A program made the translations under genes and the position numbers. The notes beneath the pieces are model-generated. The model saw only the letters and a program-made list of their open reading frames with translations, did no database searches and was not told the origin of the DNA. From Periweissella fabalis (GTDB taxonomy: Bacteria; Bacillota; Bacilli; Lactobacillales; Lactobacillaceae), in contig NZ_JAAXPN010000002.1 in the NCBI RefSeq assembly GCF_012396505.1, forward strand, positions 147,066 to 211,065: 64,000 bases of DNA, written 5' to 3'. Of this stretch, positions 8,928 to 18,063 are shown in pieces; the stretch's first letter is position 1, and every line of letters begins with the position of its first letter.

Positions 8928-9359
8928 TTAAAGCTTTTTAATCATATTAATATGTAAAATACCAGCATCAATAAATTCATTACCATAAGTATTAAATCCC
9001 AAAGTTTCATAAAATTCTTGTGCAGTAATTTGTGCTCCAAGAGTTAAACTGTTAATATTATGTGCAGTTGCATCAGCACTAATTTTGTTCATGATGGCGC
9101 TAGCTAAGCCTTGGTGACGAGCAGCTGCGACAGTTGCGACACGTTGAATATGCCATTTTGCAGGTGATTCTGCGATTACGCGGGCAGTGGCAACTGGTTG
9201 CTGCTTAAGATAAGCAACATAATGCCATGCTTGATCATCAAGTTGATCAAGCTCATCGGTGAGACTGATACCTTGCTCGGTGACAAAGACGGCTTTTCGA
9301 ATTTTTAAAGCATCTTGGCTAGTTCGAGTATTGGCACCAAATTGGACGTTGATTTTCAT
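8928..9359 (-). CDS. GNAT-family N-acetyltransferase
   Basis: A 143-residue acetyl-CoA-dependent acetyltransferase; acceptor unknown. Motif A is IQRVATVAAARHQGLASAIM (V-x-x-xxRxxGxA type), followed by the motif B region LGAQITAQEFYETLGF with the typical YexLGF. It opens like the YjcF/ElaA subgroup: an RKAVFVTEQGI segment near the N-terminus. An in-frame ATG at 9395 lacks a ribosome binding site and lies on a TATAAA box, so I start at 9359, preceded by AAGGA. Divergent from ltaS. Confidence 0.8.
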   Translation of the reverse strand: MKINVQFGANTRTSQDALKIRKAVFVTEQGISLTDELDQLDDQAWHYVAYLKQQPVATARVIAESPAKWHIQRVATVAAARHQGLASAIMNKISADATAHNINSLTLGAQITAQEFYETLGFNTYGNEFIDAGILHINMIKKL

Positions 9360-9426
9360 GATAAAATTTTTCCTTAATATTGATTTAAAAAACATTTTAT
9401 ACTATTAATGGTAGAATTGATAAGAC

Positions 9427-11634
9427 ATGAATAAAATAATTAAAGGATTTTCTCGAATGCAAAAATTATTTCGAATGTTAAGTACACGAAAAGGATTTTT
9501 CTGGTGCTTAGTATTACTTTTTTGGGCTAAGACCCTCCTAGCATATATTGTTGATTTTGGCTCATTAGGGGTAGAAACCCCGTTTCAAGTCTTCATAATG
9601 CTAATTAACCCCTTTGCAACCACAATTTTGCTCCTAGGAATTGCATGGTTCTTTCGCTCAGCCAAGTTTTTTTATGCTTGGTTGGGTTTAGCCTATATAC
9701 TAAATACAGTATTATTATATCTTAATGTTATTTATTTCCGTGAGTTTACTGATTTTGTAACAGTTAATGTTATTTTAGGCTATAACAAAGTTAATCAAGG
9801 CCTTGGTGGTGCCGGTTATGAGTTGACATCATTTCATGATATTTTCTTTTGGTTAGATATTATAGTAGTTATTGCTTTAATGCTTATCCGCAAAATTAAA
9901 TTTGATAAGCAACGGCCTAGTCGTTGGGCAGGGTTAGCTGCAATAACTGGTGCTGGCGTGTTAGTGTTATTTAATATTGCTTTAGCAGATATGAGCCGCC
10001 CACAATTATTAACTCGCCAATTTGATCGCACCTATATGGTTAAATATCTCGGGCTAGATGCCTTCACTACTTATGATGCGATTAATTCACGTAAAACAGC
10101 TGAGCTTCGCAAAAATGCTAAGAGTTCAGAAATTACGGGTGTATTAAAATATGTCCACAGTCATTATGTACCAGGTAATCCTAAGTTTTATGGTATTGCT
10201 AAAGGACGAAATGTGATTGTAATTCACTTGGAGAGTTTCCAACAATTTGTCATTAATCGTAAAATTGATGGTAAGGAAATCACACCGTTTTTAAATTCTT
10301 TATATAATTCAAAATCGAGCCTGTCGTTTGCAAACTTCTTTAATCAAGTTGGGCAAGGGAAGACGTCTGATGCTGAGAATATGTTAGAAACATCAACATT
10401 TGGTTTGCCACAAGGTTCGTTATTTGCGCAACTAGGTAGTGATGAAACCTTTCAAGCAGCGCCTGATATTTTAAAGCAGCATGGTGATTATACATCAGCG
10501 GTCTTCCACGGTAATAATGCTGCGTTTTGGAATCGGAATAATACCTACAAAAATATGGGGTATAATTACTTCTATGATGCCAGTTATTATGACACTACTG
10601 GTGATCGGGCAACTGGTTATGGATTAAAAGATAAATTGTTATTCCATGATTCAATTCAATATTTAGAACATTTACAACAACCATTTTATACAAAGTACAT
10701 TACTGTTACGAATCACTTCCCATATTCATTGGATAGCGAAGATTTAGATAAAGGATTTAAAACGACTACTACTGATTCGAATTTAGTTAATAATTACTTT
10801 ATAACTAATCGTTATCTTGATGATTCGGTTCGAGAATTTTTTGATTACTTGAAAAAATCAGGATTATATAATAATTCAGTAGTCCTTCTATATGGTGATC
10901 ACTATGGTATTTCTGATAGTGAAAATCCAAGCTTAGCACCGGTATTAGGTAAAACTGCTACTGATTGGAATGATAATGATAATGCCGAATTGCAACGCGT
11001 ACCATTGATTATTCATATTCCTGGGCTTAAAGATGGTGGGGTACAAAATCAATATGGTGGTGAAATTGATGTATTACCAACGCTTGAACATTTATTAGGT
11101 ATTGATAATCGGGAATATGTTCAATTTGGACAAGACTTAATGTCACCACAGCATAGTCAAATTGTAGCATTCCGTAATGGGGACTTTGTCTCGCCATGGT
11201 ATAACTATATTAATGGAACGGTGTATGATACTAAAACGGGTAATGTCTTAAATCAAACCGATGATTTAATGAAGAAGATTAATGATTGGGATGCTAAGGT
11301 TAAAGAAGCTTTGAGTCTATCAGATTCGTTAAATGAGAAAAACTTATTAAGATTCTATCAGCCAGCAGGATTGCCTAAAATCAATCCTGATAATTACAAT
11401 TATGTCTTCCCGATGGGGATTAAACAGGCTGATAAAATTGAAGCTAAACTTCATCTGAAATCAACAAGTATTTTTTCACAAAATCATAATCAATCAACCG
11501 TTGGATTATATCAGACAAACGCACCTGAACTTAACCACAAAGATATGAGTGGTTCACGAATTCAACAAACACGCCGAACAGATACAAATGATGGTGGTGC
11601 AAGTTCTAGTTCGACAAATGATAATTCAAATTAA
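9427..11634 (+). CDS. ltaS: Lipoteichoic acid synthase family protein (LtaS-like sulfatase-fold glycerophosphate transferase)
   Basis: Polymerises glycerol phosphate from phosphatidylglycerol onto a lipid anchor outside the membrane. A 735-residue protein: five N-terminal membrane helices within residues ~20-195, then an extracellular sulfatase domain with VIHLESFQ (metal ligand Glu269), GQGKTSDAEN (catalytic Thr313), TVTNHFPYSLD and LYGDHYGIS. The C-terminus is longer than usual and ends in a Thr/Ser/Asn/Asp-rich tail. Start 9427 has a poor ribosome binding site; Met at 9457 (residue 11) has AAAGGA and may be the real start. Paralogs with primase or other specificity exist, so 'LtaS family' is the safe name. 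Confidence 0.9.
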   Translation: MNKIIKGFSRMQKLFRMLSTRKGFFWCLVLLFWAKTLLAYIVDFGSLGVETPFQVFIMLINPFATTILLLGIAWFFRSAKFFYAWLGLAYILNTVLLYLNVIYFREFTDFVTVNVILGYNKVNQGLGGAGYELTSFHDIFFWLDIIVVIALMLIRKIKFDKQRPSRWAGLAAITGAGVLVLFNIALADMSRPQLLTRQFDRTYMVKYLGLDAFTTYDAINSRKTAELRKNAKSSEITGVLKYVHSHYVPGNPKFYGIAKGRNVIVIHLESFQQFVINRKIDGKEITPFLNSLYNSKSSLSFANFFNQVGQGKTSDAENMLETSTFGLPQGSLFAQLGSDETFQAAPDILKQHGDYTSAVFHGNNAAFWNRNNTYKNMGYNYFYDASYYDTTGDRATGYGLKDKLLFHDSIQYLEHLQQPFYTKYITVTNHFPYSLDSEDLDKGFKTTTTDSNLVNNYFITNRYLDDSVREFFDYLKKSGLYNNSVVLLYGDHYGISDSENPSLAPVLGKTATDWNDNDNAELQRVPLIIHIPGLKDGGVQNQYGGEIDVLPTLEHLLGIDNREYVQFGQDLMSPQHSQIVAFRNGDFVSPWYNYINGTVYDTKTGNVLNQTDDLMKKINDWDAKVKEALSLSDSLNEKNLLRFYQPAGLPKINPDNYNYVFPMGIKQADKIEAKLHLKSTSIFSQNHNQSTVGLYQTNAPELNHKDMSGSRIQQTRRTDTNDGGASSSSTNDNSN

Positions 11635-11641
11635 CACAATG

Positions 11642-11682
11642 AAAAAAGCTGAATGGGCCTATTGGCCATTCGGCTTTTTTTT
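11642..11682 (+). terminator. Intrinsic terminator of ltaS
   Basis: Stem AAAGCTGAATGG / CCATTCGGCTTT with one G-T pair, followed by a long T run, 7 bases after the stop. Confidence 0.85.
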
Positions 11683-11722
11683 AATGGTATAATCAGAGTA
11701 CCAAACTAATTAAGGAGCTATT

Positions 11723-13882
11723 ATGGATACGGAAATTAATGCCCAAGTGGCACAACAACTTAATTTAAAACTTAGCCAAGTAAATAATGTTTTGACAATG
11801 CTATCTGAAGGGAATACAGTACCTTTTATTGCCCGTTACCGAAAAGAACGCACACAAAATCTTGATGAAGTTGCAATTCGTGATATTGAGAATATTGCTA
11901 AGACTTTAAATGATTTAAACATGCGTAAAACAGCAATACTTAAAGCAATTACGGAACAAGGGGCGTTGACACCTACTTTAGATAAAGCTATTAAAACGGC
12001 AAGGACAATGCAAGCTGTTGAAGATTTGTATTTGCCATATAAGCAAAAACGCCGTACCAAAGCTATGATTGCTAAAGAACAAGGCTTAGAACCTTTTGCA
12101 CAATGGCTCCTTAAGTTATCAGATGAGGATGTTTCAATTGTTGCTCAAAAGTATCTGAATACACAATTACCAACAATACAAGATGTATTAGCTGGTGCCA
12201 TTGAAATTATTGCCGAGCAAGTCAGTGAGAATGCCCATCATCGCGATTGGATTCGAAATTTAACTTGGAAGCAAGGACGTTTAGAAAGTACCCTTAAGTC
12301 TGGGGGTGAAGACCTTGATGGTAAAGGCGTTTATCAACAATATTATGCATTTGGGGCTCCTTTAAAAGCTTTGAACGGATATCAGATTTTAGCATTGAAT
12401 CGTGGCGAACGCGAAAAAATATTAAAAGTTGCGGTTGTAATTAATACTGATGATATTTTAAATCGTTTACGTTTTAAAGAAATTGGAACAATAAGAAATG
12501 AAGCTGGGCAAATCGTTGATAATGCGATTCAAGAGGCATACAAACGCTTTATTGGCCCGGCAATCGAACGTGAGATTCGTACTAGTTTAACCAATGATGC
12601 AAGTCAGCAAGCGATTGATGTCTTTGGAGAAAATTTATATCATTTATTAATGCAAACACCAATTAAGGGTCAAGTAGTAATGGGCTTTGATCCAGGCTTT
12701 CGGACAGGATGTAAGTTAGCTGTTATTGATGCTAATGGTAAATTTTTAGCGAAAACGGTTATTTATCCGCATAAACCAGCTAATGCCAAAGAGCGTGCAG
12801 CTGCTGGGGAAAATTTCAAACAATTAATTGCTGATAATAACGTCAAATTAATTGCGATTGGGAATGGCACGGCGAGTCGCGAATCAGAAGAATTTGTAGC
12901 TACTAATATCCCAAAAGGTGTTCATTATGTAATCGTAAATGAAGCAGGAGCTTCAGTTTATTCAGCTAGTGAGGAAGCCCGCCAAGAATTTCCAGAATTT
13001 CATGTTGAAGAGCGATCAGCAGTTTCTATTGGTCGGCGATTACAAGATCCATTAGCAGAATTAATCAAAATTGATGCTAAAGCGATTGGTGTTGGTCAAT
13101 ATCAACATGATTTACCGACTAAAGAGCTTGATATGGCGGTAGGAACGGTTATTGAAACAGCAGTTAACCAAATTGGGGTTAATTTAAATACCGCTAGTGC
13201 TGCTTTACTAACACATATTTCTGGTTTGAATAAAACAATAGCGCAAAACATTGTGACTTATCGTGATGAAAATGGTGAATTTAATTTACGTAGCAAATTA
13301 AAGAAAGTTCCACGCTTAGGAGCCAAAGCGTATGAACAAGCAGCTGGTTTCTTAAGAATTATTGAAGGAAAGAATTTATTTGATAATACGGATATTCATC
13401 CTGAAAGTTACCCATTAGCTAAAGCAATTTTAGCAGCAGCTAATTTGACGGTGGCAGATATTAATACGCCAACGATACAAAAATTAACGACTATTGATAC
13501 TAAACAATTGGCAAATCAATTAGCAGCCGGGGAACAAACGGTTGCTGATGTTATTGCTAGTTTATTAAAACCTGGACGTGATGTTCGTGATGATCTACCA
13601 GGAGTTATTTTACGTTCAGATGTTTTACACATTGAAGATTTAAAACCGGGGATGGAACTAGAAGGGACTGTTCGAAATGTGACTGACTTTGGTGCATTTA
13701 TCGATCTTGGCGTAAAACACGATGGCTTAGTGCATATTTCAAGAATGAGTAGGCAACGAATTAAGCACCCAAGTGCATTGTTAGCAGTGGGGGATGTTGT
13801 TAAAGTATGGGTAGTTGATATTGATTTAAAGCGTGATCGAATTGGCTTGTCGCTACTACCATTGGAGGTAGTTGATGACTAA
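11723..13882 (+). CDS. tex: Tex-family RNA-binding transcription accessory protein
   Basis: A 719-residue cytoplasmic nucleic-acid-binding protein of the Tex/Spt6-like family. Domain order: N-terminal helical region (1-190), YqgF-like RNase H fold (from MGFDPGFRTGCKLAVID, about 320-450), helix-hairpin-helix repeats (about 480-560) and a C-terminal S1 domain (GMELEGTVRNVTDFGAFID, about 640-712). AAGGAG precedes the start. Overlaps sprT by 8 bases (ATGACTAA), indicating translational coupling. Confidence 0.95.
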   Translation: MDTEINAQVAQQLNLKLSQVNNVLTMLSEGNTVPFIARYRKERTQNLDEVAIRDIENIAKTLNDLNMRKTAILKAITEQGALTPTLDKAIKTARTMQAVEDLYLPYKQKRRTKAMIAKEQGLEPFAQWLLKLSDEDVSIVAQKYLNTQLPTIQDVLAGAIEIIAEQVSENAHHRDWIRNLTWKQGRLESTLKSGGEDLDGKGVYQQYYAFGAPLKALNGYQILALNRGEREKILKVAVVINTDDILNRLRFKEIGTIRNEAGQIVDNAIQEAYKRFIGPAIEREIRTSLTNDASQQAIDVFGENLYHLLMQTPIKGQVVMGFDPGFRTGCKLAVIDANGKFLAKTVIYPHKPANAKERAAAGENFKQLIADNNVKLIAIGNGTASRESEEFVATNIPKGVHYVIVNEAGASVYSASEEARQEFPEFHVEERSAVSIGRRLQDPLAELIKIDAKAIGVGQYQHDLPTKELDMAVGTVIETAVNQIGVNLNTASAALLTHISGLNKTIAQNIVTYRDENGEFNLRSKLKKVPRLGAKAYEQAAGFLRIIEGKNLFDNTDIHPESYPLAKAILAAANLTVADINTPTIQKLTTIDTKQLANQLAAGEQTVADVIASLLKPGRDVRDDLPGVILRSDVLHIEDLKPGMELEGTVRNVTDFGAFIDLGVKHDGLVHISRMSRQRIKHPSALLAVGDVVKVWVVDIDLKRDRIGLSLLPLEVVDD

Positions 13883-14324
13883 TGAGGAATTACAAGCGCT
13901 AGTTGAAGTAATCTCATTGCATCATTTTAATGAACCATTTTTACACCACGTAACCTTTAATGCCCGCTTACAGACGACCGGGGGCCGATATCGGTTACAA
14001 GACCATAATATTGATATTAATCCTAAAATGCTGACTGAACATGATATGGTCACGTTAGTTGGTGTTATTAAACATGAGCTTGTACATTATCATCTGCATT
14101 TAAGTGGGCAACCATATCAACATGGCAGTCCGACATTTAAACAATTGCTAAAACAAGTCGGTGGTTTAAGATTTGCTCCGCGGAATGCAGTAAATGCTAA
14201 GGTCTATAAGTATCATTACACCTGTCAAAAGTGTGCGATGGATTATTATCGGCAACGCCAAATTAATCTAAAAAAGTATGTGTGTGGTCAATGCCAAGGA
14301 AAATTGCAATTAATTGCAATTTAA
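13875..14324 (+). CDS. SprT-like putative zinc metalloprotease (YdcK family)
   Basis: 149 residues with the HELVH zinc-binding signature (HExxH) near residue 73, a downstream His-rich stretch HYHLHLSGQPYQHG, and a C-terminal zinc ribbon (CQKC ... CGQC). Bacterial SprT-like proteins are conserved but poorly characterised; eukaryotic relatives (Spartan) cut DNA-protein crosslinks. A TTG at 13872 is in frame, but GGAGG is spaced for the ATG at 13875. Coupled to tex. Confidence 0.85.
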   Translation: MTNEELQALVEVISLHHFNEPFLHHVTFNARLQTTGGRYRLQDHNIDINPKMLTEHDMVTLVGVIKHELVHYHLHLSGQPYQHGSPTFKQLLKQVGGLRFAPRNAVNAKVYKYHYTCQKCAMDYYRQRQINLKKYVCGQCQGKLQLIAI

Positions 14325-14337
14325 TTTAAAAAAAGTG

Positions 14338-14366
14338 TTGCATAGTTTAAGTACGTCTGGTACATT
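14338..14366 (+). promoter_or_regulatory. Promoter of tRNA-Leu
   Basis: TTGCAT (14338-14343), exact 17-base spacer, TACATT (14361-14366), about 40 bases before the tRNA 5' end. Confidence 0.65.
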
Positions 14367-14407
14367 TATATATGTTGTTAAAACATAACAACTTAGCTAC
14401 GCAACAT

Positions 14408-14491
14408 GCGGGTGTGGCGGAATTGGCAGACGCGCAGGACTAAGGATCCTGTGGTAGAAATACCGTGGAGGTTCGAACCCTCTCACCCGCA
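14408..14491 (+). tRNA. tRNA-Leu (anticodon AAG)
   Basis: An 84-base class II tRNA: acceptor stem GCGGGTG / CACCCGC, discriminator A at 14491, anticodon stem CAGGA/TCCTG around loop CTAAGGA with anticodon AAG at 14442-14444, a long variable arm (GGTAGAAATACC), and T-arm GGTTCGAACCC. CCA is not encoded. Followed directly by a terminator. Confidence 0.95.
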
Positions 14492-14494
14492 TCA

Positions 14495-14530
14495 TAAAAA
14501 AACACCAACCTAAAAAGGTTGGTGTTTTTT
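14495..14530 (+). terminator. Intrinsic terminator of tRNA-Leu
   Basis: Stem AACACCAACC / GGTTGGTGTT, loop TAAAAA, with six T after. Confidence 0.92.
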
Positions 14531-14587
14531 ATTTCTAACTGGTGATTATGACAAAAGCCAAACGATAGCGGTATTGATAATATAACT

Positions 14588-14630
14588 AAAATACCACCCT
14601 GAAGAATTTTCTTCAGGGTGGTATTTTCAT
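14588..14630. terminator. Bidirectional terminator after the MMPL transporter
   Basis: Long perfect hairpin: AAATACCACCCTGAAGA and its complement around a TTT centre, T-tract on both strands. On the minus strand it abuts repeat copy A. Confidence 0.85.
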
Positions 14631-14700
14631 ATTAGAATATAGCGGACTTTTGAAACACCTTTTGGCTATAAATTACTACTAAAAATAGTTATAGGACAGC
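14631..14700 (-). repeat. Terminator-associated dispersed repeat, copy A
   Basis: Read on the minus strand: TATAACTATTTTTAGTAGTA, then ATTTATAGCC, CAAAAGGTGTTTCAAAAGTC and CGCTATATTCTAATATG, running directly into the hairpin at 14588-14630. The same string, diverged, precedes terminators at 23.7, 27.1, 30.8 and 60.8 kb. The rest of the 14531-14746 gap shows no gene. Confidence 0.6.
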
Positions 14701-14746
14701 TCATGGATGTGGTGTTTTACTTGAAGTTACTATACTTTGACTTATA

Positions 14747-17349
14747 TTAAGGCTTGGCTTTACTCATAACACCTTTTTGCCGTAATCGATTATCGATTTT
14801 ACCTTGAGTAAGGACAATGATTGCTGGTAATAAAGTTAAAGCAGCAATCAATGAAAAGGCGGTGTCAAGCACAGTAATTAAACCAAATGAACTCAATACT
14901 GGGAAGCTTACGAAAATGATTGCAAAGAAGCCCCCCACAACGGTCAAACCAGAAACAGTGATTGCCTGACCAACAGATTGAACAGATTGGACAACAGCCT
15001 CTTGGACAGTATGACCGTTCATTACTTCCTCACGATAACGTTCAATGATCAAGATTGTAAACTCAGTACCAATACCAAGTACTAAGGCACTTAAGCCTAA
15101 TGTAAGTGGATTGTATGATTGACCTAAAAGATATAGCGTCAATGGTGAAATACCTAACACAATGACAATTGGGAAAGCTGGTAAAAGAGCATGGCTTAAA
15201 CGACGATATAGCAAAGTCAACAAGATAATAATCGCCATAATACCAGCAATCATCATAAGCATACGATTAGAAGCGATGTTATCCAATCCAACTAGCATTA
15301 AGACTTGTGGTCCGGCAGGAACAATTTGATAGTCGTGCCCGATTGTTGCTTGTTTAACATCGTGATTAATTTGTTTCATTAGTTTGTTTTGCTCATCAGA
15401 TGATAACCGTTCATTGATTTTAAACTGAATCATCGCATATTGCTTGTTATTGCTAAGCATTTGTTCACGTAATGCACTTGGTAAGGTGCTAATATTTTGA
15501 TTGATTTGTTGTTGCGAAGCATTAGCTAGGGAACCAAACATTTGTGTATAGGCACTTGTAATTGTAGTGTAATCAACAACATTATCATATTTGCTATCAA
15601 TCTTATGTGCAAGTTTATCAGTTGCAATTAAAATTGGTTTCTTAGTAACATTTGGGGCTTCAACTAAATAGGTTAAATAATTAGTTGAGCCAACTTGTTT
15701 TTGTAAATATTTTGTATCTTTAAGTGCTGGCATGTTTTTAGGAATCATATTCATTAAGTCAGTTTCAATAGGTACTTTATGTTCTACTGTAAAACCAGCT
15801 AAACCAATAATAATTCCAAACACAGCAATTAATTTCGCGTGTTTAATTACAAAACGTGCATATTTACCTAAAAGATTACCAATAAAATTATTTTGATGAA
15901 CTTGTTTAATCGGATGATTATTACGATCAAGAAGTCGCAGTGTAGCAAACATTAATAAGAATTCAACAATATATACGGCAAATACACCGATCGCTAATGT
16001 TAAACCAAATTGTTGCATTAGTGGGGCTTTTGAAAGAAACATCGTTAGAAAAGTAAAAATCATGACTACTAAGGCACTTCCAATACCTGGGCCCATTGTG
16101 ATAACTGCTTGTTGAATTGCAGTCATTACATTAGCATGCTTACGGTATTCTTCCTCATAACGATTTTGGAATTGAACACCAAAATCAGTTCCTAAACCTA
16201 TTAAGATTGGTAAAGTTGCCATGGTTGCTAAGGTTAATGAGATATTTAACCATCCCATAATCCCAAATGACCAGACGAGACCAATTAATACAAAAAGTAA
16301 TGATAATAAACGGCGGCGAACATGAAAGACTAGGGCTAAAATAATAATCATCATAATCACAGCTAAGGAAAGCATGATTGCCATAGTAGTCATTACTTCA
16401 CCAGAGATATTCCCTAAAATAGCTGGTTGACCTGCTACACGGATATTGACACCTTTAATTGGGTGATTATTAATTGTAGTTTTTAAATCATGGACTAGTT
16501 TAACATCCGTATCCATATCGGCTTTATCGATGGTAACTAATAACAATAAGTGGCGACCATCTTTTGGTAATAAAGTAGCGATATTCTTATTAACATGCCC
16601 ATTTTCTAGAATCAAATCACGAAGAAGAGCTGTAGACATTTTTCAACGCTCGGTAAATTTTGTAACATTAATTTAGCTAAGTTACGCTGTTGTGAGACTG
16701 TTAAAATACTTTGAGTATACTGATTAACTTTATCTTGTTGGTCATTTGTTAGAATACTATTCAAATTCGTTGTTGCATTATTTTTAGCTAACGCTAGTTT
16801 TTGTTGATCAGTTAAGATACTTAATATATATGTTTGAATTTGTTGCTTTTGAGTATCTGAAAGACTAGTTAGTGTAGCTTGCTGAATAGCTGATTTGGCT
16901 TTAGTGTTTAAATTTGCCATAATATCTACTTGTAAAGATTGTTGCCTTTTAGTAGATAGTTGCTGGTCACCCATTAATTTTTCAACACCGGTTGATTTTA
17001 GTTGTTGATTTAAGAGGCTAATTACACTAGTAGTACGAATAACGTGGTCATTACTTTGAATGCTTTTTTCTACTTCGGCAATTTTAGCAAATGTGCTGTG
17101 GTTAATAATATCAGTATCTTTAGCACTGAATAGAACATAAGCGTTATCACCACCAAAAGCTTTTTGTGCTTTTTCAGTATTTTTATAGACTGTTGAATGT
17201 GGATTAACGAAGACATCATTGCCCATTTTAATTTGAATATTAGGTAATCCAAGGCCTAATATTATAGTAATTATTGCCACAATAGCAATAATTGACTTGG
17301 GATAGTGCATCAATTTGTTAGCACATTGTTTAAATATTTTATGAATCAC
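14747..17349 (-). pseudogene. MMPL/RND-family membrane exporter, split by a frameshift
   Basis: Two overlapping frames form one ~870-residue MMPL transporter. Codons 1-239 (from a GTG at 17349, AGGAG upstream) give the first membrane helix and the coiled extracytoplasmic loop; the second frame (16639-14747, 630 residues) gives the remaining helices, with GLGTDFGVQFQNRYEEEYR and GIGTEFTILIIERYREE as the paired MMPL signatures. The join is at the five-T run 16639-16643 (A5 in the mRNA); six A would restore V-E-K-M-S-T. MMPL proteins export lipids or drugs. The frameshift could be decay, slippage-based switching or a base-calling error. The TetR gene is divergent, with an operator between. Confidence 0.8.
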
Positions 17350-17420
17350 AATAAAAAACGCTCCTAATTTAAAATTAATAATAAATAGTTTAATAGTAAA
17401 AAAGGAAGGATGTAAGCAAC

Positions 17421-17444
17421 AAAATGCGACATTTGTTGCATTTT
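17421..17444. promoter_or_regulatory. Operator palindrome between MMPL exporter and TetR genes
   Basis: AAAATGCGACA-TT-TGTTGCATTTT: 11-bp arms with one mismatch, centred at 17432/17433. It lies 8 bases before the TetR start and between divergent genes, the usual place of a TetR operator. A nested GCAACAAA...TTTGTTGC repeat shares the site. Confidence 0.7.
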
Positions 17445-17451
17445 ATGGTAT

Positions 17452-17961
17452 ATGGAGATGAAAAAATATGAGCAAACCCATCAAAAGATAATTCAAGCAG
17501 CAGAATACTTATTAACAAATAACGTGATGACAACAGTTAGTGTTGAGAAAATTACTAGTTACGTAGGTATTAATCGCAGCACCTTTTACCGTCACTTTCC
17601 AACATATCAAAATTTAATTGTTGAAATTGTTGAAAGAAAATTACAGGCTATCAATGCTGTACCCAATAATCCGATGGATGAGTTGGAGCATATTGTAAGT
17701 GTAATTGAAGATAATTATAAATTATTTCAACATATCATCATGCACGTAGACAATTTTAAATACTTATTTCAAAATCTTTTAGTTGAACGAATACGCTATA
17801 TTGGCTTAGCTAAATTTAAAAATATTAATTTAAACAATTCGGCGGAAACAGAATTGTTGTACTGTGCAGTGGTAGCAATGTTTAGTACATGGTTAGAAAA
17901 TTCAAACTCTATTACTAAACAAGATGTTATTACATTTGCACAGAAGTATTATTTGGCGTAA
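17452..17961 (+). CDS. TetR/AcrR-family transcriptional regulator
   Basis: 169 residues with an N-terminal TetR helix-turn-helix (about residues 8-55; VEKITSYVGINRSTFYRHF is the recognition region) and a C-terminal ligand-binding domain of the short TetR_C type. It probably represses the divergent MMPL exporter and itself via the palindrome at 17421-17444. The start is uncertain: ATG at 17452 and 17458 both lie at or beside GGAG with poor spacing, so translation may be weak. Confidence 0.85.
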   Translation: MEMKKYEQTHQKIIQAAEYLLTNNVMTTVSVEKITSYVGINRSTFYRHFPTYQNLIVEIVERKLQAINAVPNNPMDELEHIVSVIEDNYKLFQHIIMHVDNFKYLFQNLLVERIRYIGLAKFKNINLNNSAETELLYCAVVAMFSTWLENSNSITKQDVITFAQKYYLA

Positions 17962-18063
17962 TATCAAAATTGTAATATAAACGAACTTTATTCTTGTTTT
18001 GTGGATAAAAGTTAGTGTTTAAAGTATAATTAACCTTAAAATGAAAAAAGAGGTCTAATTTTA

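Noticed and set aside
14531..14746. Mobile element remnant next to tRNA-Leu
   Set aside because: No integrase, no direct repeat of the tRNA 3' end; the sequence is a dispersed repeat plus a terminator.
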